DNA of 29,944 bases, taken from contig DASTMZ010000082.1 of the NCBI GenBank assembly GCA_035713725.1, forward strand, positions 1 to 29,944, given 5' to 3'. The stretch comes from DASQPR01 sp035713725. Lineage in GTDB: Bacteria > Actinomycetota > Actinomycetes > Mycobacteriales > Micromonosporaceae. Below the pieces are notes generated by a model that searched no databases, was not told the origin of the DNA, and saw only the letters and a program-made list of their open reading frames with translations. Shown piece by piece: positions 22,090-29,388 of this stretch; position 1 is the stretch's first letter; each line of letters begins with the position of its first letter. The translations under genes and the position numbers were made by a program.

Positions 22090-22107
22090 ATACCGACCGT
22101 TCGATTA
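22090..22107. promoter_or_regulatory. imperfect TetR-type operator between tetR and mmpL
   Basis: ATACCGACCGTTCGATTA resembles the actinobacterial TetR palindrome ATACCGACCGGTCGGTAT: the left arm is intact and the right arm has several mismatches. It lies 12 bp before the exporter ATG, over its likely -10 region (TTAAAT). Confidence 0.4.
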
Positions 22108-22119
22108 AATAGGTGGATC

Positions 22120-24333
22120 ATGGCAGGCGTTGCACGGTGGTGCGTCCGGCACAGCTGGTCCGTGATCGGCCTGTGGTTGATCGCGTTGGTCGTGCTGGGC
22201 GGCATCAGCCGGACGGTCGGCAGCGCCTACAACGACAACTTCAACCTGCCGGGCACCGAGTCGACCAAGGCACTCAGCCTGCTGCAGTCGGCATTCCCGA
22301 GCCAGGCCGGCGAGTCCGACACGATCGTGGTGCACGTGACTTCCGGCAAGGTGACCGACCCGGACGTGGCGCAGCCAGTGACCGCCATGCTCGACCGAGT
22401 GGCCAGTGCGCCGTCGGTTAAGGGCGTCACGAGTCCGTACTCGCCGGCGGGTGCGCGCCAGATCAGCCGCGACGGCCGGACGGCGTACGCGACGGTCAGC
22501 TGGCCGAGCTTCGGCAACCGCAACAACAAGACTGACGTCAAGAACGTGATCGCGATCGCCGAGTCGGCTCGATCGGATCGCATCGAAGTGGAACTCGGCG
22601 GCGCGTCGATCCAGGCCGTCAACCAGGTGTCCACGAACCTGTCCGAGTTCGTCGGCATCATCGGTGCCGCACTCGTCCTGCTGCTTGCGTTCGGTTCGTT
22701 CTTCTCGATGTTGCTGCCACTGATCGCGGCCATCTTCTCGCTGGTGGCCGGATCATTCGCGATCAGCCTGCTGAGTCACGGACTGCAGGTGAACAGCATC
22801 TCGCCGATTTTCGCGACGTTGATCGGGCTCGGCGTCGGCGTGGACTATGCGCTGTTCATCGTCACGCGACACCGCAACGGGCTGAAGGCCGGACTGTCGG
22901 TCGAGGAGTCCATCGTCCGCGCGCTGAACACGTCCGGCCGTGCCGTGCTGTTCGCCGGCGCGACGGTGTGCATCGCGATGCTCGGGCTGCTCGTGCTGCG
23001 GCTCAACTTCTTGGCCGGTCTCGGTGTGCCGTCCGCGCTCATGGTGCTGATCACCGTCATCGCCGCGGTCACCCTGTTGCCGGCGCTTCTCGCGTTGCGC
23101 GTTCGCGGTCGTGACGTCTTCCGGATGCGGGTGTTGAGCCGTCGCGAACGTCGCCGCCTCGCCACCGAGGGACCGCATGACGAGCATGCCTCGGGACCGT
23201 GGGCGCGCTGGTCCGAGTTCGTGTCACGCCGGCCGAGGTCGCTCGCGGCACTCGCGCTCGCGCTGATCGCAGTGCTTGCCATCCCGTTCTTCTCGCTCCG
23301 GCTCGGCACCGGCGATCAGGGCAACGATCCAAAGGGCTCGACCACGCGGAACGCCTACGACCTGCTCGCCGCGGGCTTCGGGCCGGGCTTTAACGGGCCG
23401 CTGCAGCTGGTCGCCACCGTACCCACGGATCACGACGCGCAAGCGTTCACGCAGCTGGCCACGACCGTGCAAGCGCAACCTGGGGTCGCCGCGGTGACCG
23501 AGCTGCCCATGCGACCGGGCCAGCAGCTGGGCATCATGCAGGTGGTGCCGAGCACGTCGCCGCAGGACGCGGCGACGACCGACCTGATCAACCGGTTGCG
23601 GTCCGAGGTGATCCCGACGGCCGAGCGTGGCACGACCATGCATGTGTACGTCGGCGGCATGACCGCCATCTTCAACGACTTCTCCGGCGTGCTGTCCAGC
23701 AAGCTGCCGATGTTCATCGGTGTGATCGTGGTGCTGGGCTTCATCCTGCTGCTGATCGCCTTCCGCAGCATTGTCGTGCCACTGACCGCGGCCGTCATGA
23801 ACCTGCTCGCGGCCGGTGCGTCGTTCGGTGTCGTCGTGGCGTTCTTCCAATTCGGCTGGGGCTCGGACGCCGTCGGTCTGGGCCGGCCCGGGCCGATCGA
23901 CGCGTTCGTACCCGTGTTGACCCTCGCTGTCCTCTTCGGACTGTCGATGGACTACCAGGTCTTCCTGGTCAGCCGCATGCACGAGGAGTGGGTGCACGGT
24001 CGCGACAACCGAACGTCGGTGACCACCGGCCAGGCGTCCACCGGTCGGGTCATCACCGCCGCGGCAACGATCATGATTCTGGTGTTCCTCGCGTTCGTGT
24101 TCGGCGGTCAGCGTGTCGTCGCGGAGTTCGGCGTCGGCCTGGCGAGCGCCGTACTCATCGACGCGTTCATCCTTCGTACCGTCCTGGTGCCGGCCCTGAT
24201 GCACACCTTTGGCCGGGCGAACTGGTGGCTGCCGCGATGGATCGACAAGCGGCTGCCGCACCTCTCCGTCGAGCCGCCCGAGGACACCGTGCCGGATCGG
24301 GCCAGCCACGAACCGGTCGGCGTCGCGCGTTAG
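22120..24333 (+). CDS. MMPL family (RND-type) membrane exporter
   Basis: The 737-aa protein is a proton-driven inner-membrane transporter of the MmpL/ActII-3 type. It has the usual 1+5 / 1+5 arrangement: TM1 at 12-30, a periplasmic loop to about 175, five helices from 178 to 330, a cytosolic linker rich in Arg, TM7 near 374-392, a second loop, and five helices from about 528 to 700. The Asp-Tyr proton-relay pairs are present: Asp242-Tyr243 (GVGVDYALF) and Asp611-Tyr612 (GLSMDYQVF). AGGTGG lies just before the ATG. Divergent TetR suggests induction by its own substrate. Substrates of this group are lipids, siderophores or drugs. It overlaps the phosphatase stop by 4 bp. Confidence 0.95.
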   Translation: MAGVARWCVRHSWSVIGLWLIALVVLGGISRTVGSAYNDNFNLPGTESTKALSLLQSAFPSQAGESDTIVVHVTSGKVTDPDVAQPVTAMLDRVASAPSVKGVTSPYSPAGARQISRDGRTAYATVSWPSFGNRNNKTDVKNVIAIAESARSDRIEVELGGASIQAVNQVSTNLSEFVGIIGAALVLLLAFGSFFSMLLPLIAAIFSLVAGSFAISLLSHGLQVNSISPIFATLIGLGVGVDYALFIVTRHRNGLKAGLSVEESIVRALNTSGRAVLFAGATVCIAMLGLLVLRLNFLAGLGVPSALMVLITVIAAVTLLPALLALRVRGRDVFRMRVLSRRERRRLATEGPHDEHASGPWARWSEFVSRRPRSLAALALALIAVLAIPFFSLRLGTGDQGNDPKGSTTRNAYDLLAAGFGPGFNGPLQLVATVPTDHDAQAFTQLATTVQAQPGVAAVTELPMRPGQQLGIMQVVPSTSPQDAATTDLINRLRSEVIPTAERGTTMHVYVGGMTAIFNDFSGVLSSKLPMFIGVIVVLGFILLLIAFRSIVVPLTAAVMNLLAAGASFGVVVAFFQFGWGSDAVGLGRPGPIDAFVPVLTLAVLFGLSMDYQVFLVSRMHEEWVHGRDNRTSVTTGQASTGRVITAAATIMILVFLAFVFGGQRVVAEFGVGLASAVLIDAFILRTVLVPALMHTFGRANWWLPRWIDKRLPHLSVEPPEDTVPDRASHEPVGVAR

Positions 24334-25100
24334 ATGGCCTCGGTCGAGGAACTCCGGTCGATTAGCGCGTTCCGGAACGCGGCGACCTCCGCGTCGGTCA
24401 GCCCGTACGTCCGGGCCCAGCCCGCCATGTCGCCCCATTTGCGCGCGACCAAGACGAGAGTGGCCGCCATGATCTCGGGCCGCGGGTCCCAGGCGTCGTA
24501 ATAGGCGCGGTCCTTGATCGGCAATCCGAGGCTGCGACGCCGCTCGATCGCGCGCTCGCGGATCGCGTCGTTCGCGCGGCTGCTGAGCGCATAGTCGACG
24601 CAGATCGCGTCATCTTCGGCGCCGGCGAGGCCGAGCAGCATCGCGCTGACCGCGCCGGTCCGGTCACAACCGATGTGACAGTGCACGATGGCCGGTAGCA
24701 CGGCCGGCGTGCTGAGTCGCCGTACGAGATCCGCAAGTGCTTCGCCGTTCGCGCCCAGCATCTGGAAGTAGAAGTCCGAGCGGGTGTCCACGGACGGGCC
24801 GTCGACCACCGGAAGCGAGATGTACGCGACCGGCGCCGACGCCAGCGGACCGCGGCCGAACTCGGCGACCTCGGCGTCGGCGCGCAGGTCGACGATCGTG
24901 GCGAGACCGAGGTCGTCGGTCAGGTATGCCGCGTCGGCCGGCGATGCGTAACTCAACGAGTCGCTGCGGAACAACGCACCTGCCCGGATCGCACCGCCGC
25001 GCACCGGGATCCCGCCGAGATCACGGAAGTTCACCAACCCGTCGAACGCTCGCGAAGCGAGCGCGTCATCACTCGATCCGCTGGTTGTGGCTGCCGTCAT
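24330..25100 (-). CDS. Tyr-phosphatase-family protein (PTP/PtpB-like)
   Basis: The 256-aa product has the phosphatase loop HCHIGCDRTG, with nucleophile Cys141 and Arg147 (C-x5-R). Earlier blocks match the PtpB/IphP-like family: GLVNFRDLGGIPVRGGAIRA, GALFRSDSLS and TIVDLRADAE (general-acid region). Family members usually have Lys before DRTG; here it is Cys145, which could affect redox control. It starts 6 bp after the stop of the kinase gene with no strong ribosome binding site, so it is probably translationally coupled. It may reverse the kinase, acting on phospho-Ser/Thr/Tyr or lipid substrates. It ends in a 4-bp overlap with the convergent exporter. Confidence 0.9.
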   Translation of the reverse strand: MTAATTSGSSDDALASRAFDGLVNFRDLGGIPVRGGAIRAGALFRSDSLSYASPADAAYLTDDLGLATIVDLRADAEVAEFGRGPLASAPVAYISLPVVDGPSVDTRSDFYFQMLGANGEALADLVRRLSTPAVLPAIVHCHIGCDRTGAVSAMLLGLAGAEDDAICVDYALSSRANDAIRERAIERRRSLGLPIKDRAYYDAWDPRPEIMAATLVLVARKWGDMAGWARTYGLTDAEVAAFRNALIDRSSSTEAI

Positions 25101-25106
25101 CAGCGA

Positions 25107-26798
25107 CTAGAGACCCTTCGCCCACCGGTACGCCTCCACGATCCACCTTGTGTCCTGCAGGTACGTTATCCCGACCGCGAAGAGGAACAGCGCGGTGCCG
25201 AGGTGCGCGCCGTAGGCGCCCCGGCGCGGTTTGTGCATCCAGCCCTCGATGACGAGCCGGCCCAGCAGCCGTAGCACGATGAAGATGCCGAGCGCCACCG
25301 CCAGCGTGGCGAAGAGATATCCGGGCGACACCTCGCCATTCGGCCGACGGTTCGCGGCTGCCCAGGTAAACCAGCACAAGATGGCAAACGTCGCACCCGA
25401 GATCGTCCACCAGCTACCGCGTCGAAGCGTGCGCATGTTGGGGCGGGCGCGGCGCACGCGCGCGCCGCGCAGCGGTCCGCCGAGGTAGCCCGAGGTCGCC
25501 GGCGTGAACCCTTCGGGCACCGTCGGCTTGATGACGTGGGCTCGGCCCACCATCGCGTTGGCCGGGACGACTGCGCCGCCATTTGGTGCGTTCGCGGGTG
25601 GGCCGGACGTCGCCGGCGGCGACACGTCGCGACCCGGCGAGACGGACACCGGAGCGGGCGGCGACGCGGGTGACGTTGGCGCGAGCACAGCCGCCACCGC
25701 TCCGGGTGGGACGTCGGCCGGCCGGCCGCCGACGCGAGCACGCAGCGCGACCAGTTCCCGTTCGAGCGCCTCGATGCGGATGAACGCATCGGTCTCGGTG
25801 CCGGTCAGCGCGGCACGCGCCCGTCCTACGGCGCGCGGCGCGGCCGGCAGCGCCTGCCGGTCGGACCAGTCAAGACCCATGTCCGGCATGTTGCTGCCGC
25901 GCACGAGCTGGGCCAGCCGCTGCGTCCACGCGGTCAACTCGAATGTGGACGGGCGTTCCTGCGGACGGTCGGCGAGCACGGCGAGCATGTGGTCACGCAG
26001 CGCCGGTCGCCCGGCGAAGATGTCGTGTTTGGCGATCGGCGGTGCACCGCTGCCGCGCGGCGCGACGCCAGCGATCAGATAGAACGCGACGCTTCCGAAG
26101 CCGTGGACGTCGTACGCGGGACCGACCTCACCGCGTAGCGCCTCCGGCCCGCCCGACTCCGGCGTGTACGCGATCTGCGTGATCTCCGAACTGCGCCAGT
26201 AGCGCGCGCCGGTGAAGTCGATGAGTCGCGTCTCGCCGTTCGTCAGCACCATGATGTTCGACGGCTTGACGTCCATGTGCAGCACCGGACACAGCGTGAT
26301 GTTGTCCGGCTCGTGCAGTGCCTTGAGCGCGTCGGCGAGGCTCAGCATCGTGTTGGTGGCGTTCAGTCGGGTCGGCCCGCCGAAGCCCGCTCGCGCCGCG
26401 ATGTATTCGCGCAGGTTGACGCCGTGGAGATAGTCGTAGACCTGATAGGGCACGGCTTCCTTGGCGGACGGCGCGGTGCCCGCGGCGTGCGGCGGTGCGC
26501 CGTAGAACCCGTCGACGCGCCGGCAGATGCCGGGCACGCCACGGGTGTTGAGATCCATCAGGGCGGCGTCACCCTTGTCCCAGGAGCGAAGTTCATCGGC
26601 TAATGAGCGCTTCGGATTGATCCGGAACACCTTGACGGTTACCGCCGTCGACGTCACACCGCCACACAGCCGTACGCCTCGGTAGACGTCTGCCTGGCCG
26701 CCAGCGCCGAGGCGCGCCACGAGCCGGTAACGCTGAAAGGTCTCCGCCAGCGGGCTCGCCGGGCCGCACACGAGGTCGACCACCGCGGACTCCCCCAT
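25107..26798 (-). CDS. membrane-anchored Ser/Thr protein kinase
   Basis: The 563-aa product is a Hanks-type kinase. Gly-loop LGAGGQADVYRG (30-41), Lys56 (VTVKVFR), Glu69 in DELRSW, catalytic loop LHMDVKPSN (Asp176, Asn181) and metal-binding Asp194 in IDFTGARYW are visible; HRD is replaced by HMD and DFG by DFT. A PES-x-GPEA activation segment follows. A short coiled coil (EALERELVALRARV, 343-356) and a Pro/Ala-rich linker lead to three transmembrane segments (about 463-482, 493-514, 531-548) and a short tail. There is no PASTA or other extracellular sensor. ATG 26798 has a GGG-rich ribosome binding site; the frame is open to 27077. It is followed after 6 bp by the phosphatase. Confidence 0.9.
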   Translation of the reverse strand: MGESAVVDLVCGPASPLAETFQRYRLVARLGAGGQADVYRGVRLCGGVTSTAVTVKVFRINPKRSLADELRSWDKGDAALMDLNTRGVPGICRRVDGFYGAPPHAAGTAPSAKEAVPYQVYDYLHGVNLREYIAARAGFGGPTRLNATNTMLSLADALKALHEPDNITLCPVLHMDVKPSNIMVLTNGETRLIDFTGARYWRSSEITQIAYTPESGGPEALRGEVGPAYDVHGFGSVAFYLIAGVAPRGSGAPPIAKHDIFAGRPALRDHMLAVLADRPQERPSTFELTAWTQRLAQLVRGSNMPDMGLDWSDRQALPAAPRAVGRARAALTGTETDAFIRIEALERELVALRARVGGRPADVPPGAVAAVLAPTSPASPPAPVSVSPGRDVSPPATSGPPANAPNGGAVVPANAMVGRAHVIKPTVPEGFTPATSGYLGGPLRGARVRRARPNMRTLRRGSWWTISGATFAILCWFTWAAANRRPNGEVSPGYLFATLAVALGIFIVLRLLGRLVIEGWMHKPRRGAYGAHLGTALFLFAVGITYLQDTRWIVEAYRWAKGL

Positions 26799-26996
26799 GA
26801 CCCACCCTTCACGCCCTTGTCGTCTGACGCCGGATGCCGCCGACGTCCACACCGTCTTCGAGCGTAGCGAAGGCGCGCAGCAGCCAACCATGCACTGAAG
26901 CGGATCTATGCCGGCGGCGGTCCCGAAACACCCATCCGGTGCCACGGCCGGCAAAACCGTTCGCCATCGGGGGGCCATTCGGCTAGACACGTGTAT
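26799..26996. other. divergent spacer between the kinase and the Eis-like gene
   Basis: This 198-bp region must hold both promoters. Rightward, TAGACA (26984-26989) is placed for a leaderless Eis-like mRNA. Leftward, a TAGATC with TGTTTC 16 bp upstream is the best kinase promoter candidate. A short CTTCG/CGAAG hairpin lies in the kinase leader. Confidence 0.35.
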
Positions 26997-28232
26997 GTGA
27001 CCACCGATTACGAGTTTCGCCTCGCCACCGACGAAGACTGGCCGGCCGTCTGGGCACGGCTGGCCGAGGCGTTCCACGAGGACGCCGACGACGAAGAAGG
27101 GCGGGAGACGGCCGAACTCGAACGCAGCGTGTGGGAACCGGCCCGCTCAATCGTCGCCACGCGCGACGGTGAGGTCGCCGGCATGGTCTCGACGTTCACG
27201 CGCGATCTCATCGTGCCCGGCGGCGCCGTGCCGGCGTCGCACGTCACGATGGTCAACGTCGGCGCGACACACCGGCGCCAGGGTCTGCTGCGACACATGA
27301 TCGAGAAGCTGCACGTGGACAGCCTCGCGCTCGGCGAGCCGGTCGCCGTCCTCTACGCCAGCGAGGGCCGCATCTACCAGCGGTTCGGCTACGGGCTTGC
27401 GAGCCGCGCAGTGGTTATCGAGGCCAATTCGGCAGAGGTCAGCCTCCGCGACTCCGGCCGGGACGACGGCCGGGTGCGTGCCGTGGCGCCCGACTCGCTC
27501 GACATCTTCCAGAAGGTGTTCGAGGAGGCGCTTGCCGACCGGCCCGGCTGGTCGGCGCGCGACGACCGGTGGTGGCGCTACCAGACCGCCGACGTCAAGG
27601 CGGTGCGCGGTGGTGCCACTGCGCTGCGCGCCGTCGTACACGAAGGTCCCGGTGGTGTGGACGGCTACCTGCTGTGGCGCGCGAAGAGCGAGTGGACGGA
27701 GGGCGGCCCGAAGGGCAAGGCGATCATGCGTGAGTTCGTCGCGGTGACGCCGGAGGCCTACCGAGCGTTGTGGCGCTTCGCGCTCTCGATCGACCTGACC
27801 CGTTCCACGCGGTATCGCTTTGCGTCGATCGACGAGCCCATCCAGTTCCTCGTGAACGAGCCGAGGTGGCTGGACATGCGGCTCAGCGACGGTCTTTGGG
27901 TGCGGTTGCTGGACGTCGCGGGTGCGCTCGCCGCACGCCGCTACGCGGCTCCGGTCGACGTGGTGATCGAAGTTCTTGACGACGGCATGACCGCCAACGC
28001 CGGCCGCTTCCGGCTCGTCGGCGACTCGCATCAGGCGACGTGCAGCCGGACCGACGCGCCCGCCGACCTCGAGGCGACTGTGCAGGCGCTTGGCGCGGCA
28101 TATCTCGGCGGGTCACCGCTGACCGCGTTCGCGGCCGGCGGGGGCGTACGAGAACTGCGGCCCGGCACCCTCGTAGCGGCGTCGACCGCGTTCGGCTGGC
28201 ATCGCGCGCCGAACTCGATCGAGATGTTCTAG
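26997..28232 (+). CDS. Eis-like N-acetyltransferase
   Basis: The product is about 411 aa with the Eis layout: an N-terminal GNAT domain with acetyl-CoA loop VGATHRRQGLLRHMI, a second GNAT-like domain, and a C-terminal sterol-carrier-like domain. Tyr127 in ASEGRIYQRFGYGLASR sits where Eis has its catalytic Tyr126, and the chain ends in Phe, as in Eis, where the C-terminal carboxylate acts as base. WVRLLDVAGALAARRY is typical of the family. GTG 26997 lies one turn below a TAGACA box; GTG 26991 is two codons upstream. Eis enzymes acetylate lysines and aminoglycosides, but the native role here is unknown. An aminoglycoside activity cannot be read from the sequence. Confidence 0.9.
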   Translation: MTTDYEFRLATDEDWPAVWARLAEAFHEDADDEEGRETAELERSVWEPARSIVATRDGEVAGMVSTFTRDLIVPGGAVPASHVTMVNVGATHRRQGLLRHMIEKLHVDSLALGEPVAVLYASEGRIYQRFGYGLASRAVVIEANSAEVSLRDSGRDDGRVRAVAPDSLDIFQKVFEEALADRPGWSARDDRWWRYQTADVKAVRGGATALRAVVHEGPGGVDGYLLWRAKSEWTEGGPKGKAIMREFVAVTPEAYRALWRFALSIDLTRSTRYRFASIDEPIQFLVNEPRWLDMRLSDGLWVRLLDVAGALAARRYAAPVDVVIEVLDDGMTANAGRFRLVGDSHQATCSRTDAPADLEATVQALGAAYLGGSPLTAFAAGGGVRELRPGTLVAASTAFGWHRAPNSIEMF

Positions 28233-28250
28233 CCAAGCCACCAGCGGCCG

Positions 28251-28282
28251 CCGCGGCCAAGACCGCGGCCAAGACCGCGGCC
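28251..28282. repeat. 12-bp tandem repeat (CCGCGGCCAAGA) between genes
   Basis: Two full units and a partial third (28251, 28263, 28275) are followed by more CCGCGG/GCGGCC sequence. In one frame it reads Ala-Lys-Thr-Ala, like Lys/Ala-rich protein tails; as RNA the CCGCGG units can self-pair. Confidence 0.75.
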
Positions 28283-28317
28283 GCGGCCGTCGGGTGCCAA
28301 GCGGTACGGTCGTGCGT

Positions 28318-28899
28318 ATGCAGGACACGGACGGCGAGCACCGGCGGCGGCGGGTTCGCGGCGCCCGGCCCGGTCGGGCGTCGCGTGATGGCGCGCCCGC
28401 CGACGCGAGCCCTGCCACCCCGACGGATCCGACGCCGTACACCGAGCCGGTCTCGACCGATGTGGTTTCGACCGATGTGGACGTAGCGGCGTCGTCGCGT
28501 GCGGAAGGAACCGCGTTGTCCGTACCGTCCGGACATCGGCCGGCGCCACGTCCGCCGACCCGGATGCCCAACGCCGATCGGATGCGAGCACGACCACCGG
28601 CCGATCGTGATCGCACGCCGGGACGCGGTCGGGCAACCGACGAGAGCGATACGCCAGGCCGAGCCGACGTTGATCGGGTCACGTCCACCGAGCGGGAGCC
28701 CTACGACAGCCACGCGCCGGGCGCGATCGACGATCACGAGCGCGGCCTCCGTGGCCTGGTCGGAGGCGGATCGTCACAGGTCAGCGTCGCCGCCGCGATG
28801 CGGGCGCGAGACGCGTCGCGGCCGTCCGACGCGGACCTCGCCGAAGCCCAGCAGAGCCTGGTGATCGTGCACCGCGGCTGGGTACCCCGCGACGGCTAG
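28318..28899 (+). CDS. disordered protein with a conserved-looking C-terminal motif
   Basis: The product is about 193 aa. Residues 1-140 are Arg/Pro/Asp/Thr/Ala-rich, hydrophilic and without a predictable fold, with a small internal repeat (VSTDVVSTDVDV). The last 50 residues differ: RGLRGLVGGGSSQVSVAAAM, then RARDASRPSDADLAEA and SLVIVHRGWVPRDG. I recall this C-terminal block in short actinobacterial proteins of unknown function. ATG 28318 lies 7 nt after TACGGT, suggesting a leaderless mRNA; GTG 28294 is upstream. Its TAG stop shares the CTAG palindrome with the convergent rpiB stop. No function can be proposed. Confidence 0.75.
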   Translation: MQDTDGEHRRRRVRGARPGRASRDGAPADASPATPTDPTPYTEPVSTDVVSTDVDVAASSRAEGTALSVPSGHRPAPRPPTRMPNADRMRARPPADRDRTPGRGRATDESDTPGRADVDRVTSTEREPYDSHAPGAIDDHERGLRGLVGGGSSQVSVAAAMRARDASRPSDADLAEAQQSLVIVHRGWVPRDG

Positions 28900-29354
28900 C
28901 GCCGCAGGTGGTCCCGTTCGTACGCGGACACCTGATCGATGCGGCGCTGGTGCCGTGGATCGTGGCTGAAATCGGTGCTCAAAAAGGCCAGCACCAGCTC
29001 GGTTGCCGACTCGGCGGTGTGCTCGCGAGCACCGATGCCGACCACGTTCGCGTCATTGTGCTGTCGCGCCAGCTGCGCTGTCTCGGCGTTCCACGCGAGC
29101 GCGGCGCGCACACCGAGCACCTTGTTCGCGGAGATCTGCTCGCCGTTGCCAGAGCCGCCGATCACCACGCCGAGGCTGCCGGGATCCGCGACGACGGCCT
29201 CGCCGGTCGCGATGCAAAATGCCGGGTAGTCGTCGGTCGGGTCGTACGTCTTCGGGCCGAGATCGACGACTTCGTACCCATGGGTCGGCAACACCTCCAC
29301 GAGGTGCGTCCGCAACTCGAAGCCGGCATGGTCGGAGCCGAGGTAGACGCGCAT
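28896..29354 (-). CDS. rpiB: ribose-5-phosphate isomerase B
   Basis: The 152-aa enzyme interconverts ribose-5-phosphate and ribulose-5-phosphate in the pentose phosphate pathway. The LacAB/RpiB fold is clear: YLGSDHAGFELRTHL (substrate loop, Asp8-His9), DYPAFCIATGEAV, and GGSGNGEQISANKVLGVRAA. The active-site loop has Glu72 (G-S-G-N-G-E) instead of the Cys found in the E. coli type, as in the Mycobacterium tuberculosis enzyme. WNAETAQLARQHNDANV completes the site. ATG 29354 gives the standard MRVYLGSDHAG start; the open frame upstream is not family sequence. It lies 34 bp after the DUF1015 gene on the same strand. Confidence 0.97.
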   Translation of the reverse strand: MRVYLGSDHAGFELRTHLVEVLPTHGYEVVDLGPKTYDPTDDYPAFCIATGEAVVADPGSLGVVIGGSGNGEQISANKVLGVRAALAWNAETAQLARQHNDANVVGIGAREHTAESATELVLAFLSTDFSHDPRHQRRIDQVSAYERDHLRR

Positions 29355-29388
29355 ACCGCGCAGTCTCGCACAGCGATCCGGCGTGCGA

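Noticed and set aside
23224..24438. 404-codon minus-strand frame opposite mmpL
   Set aside because: His/Arg/Asp/Gln-rich shadow frame; no domain.
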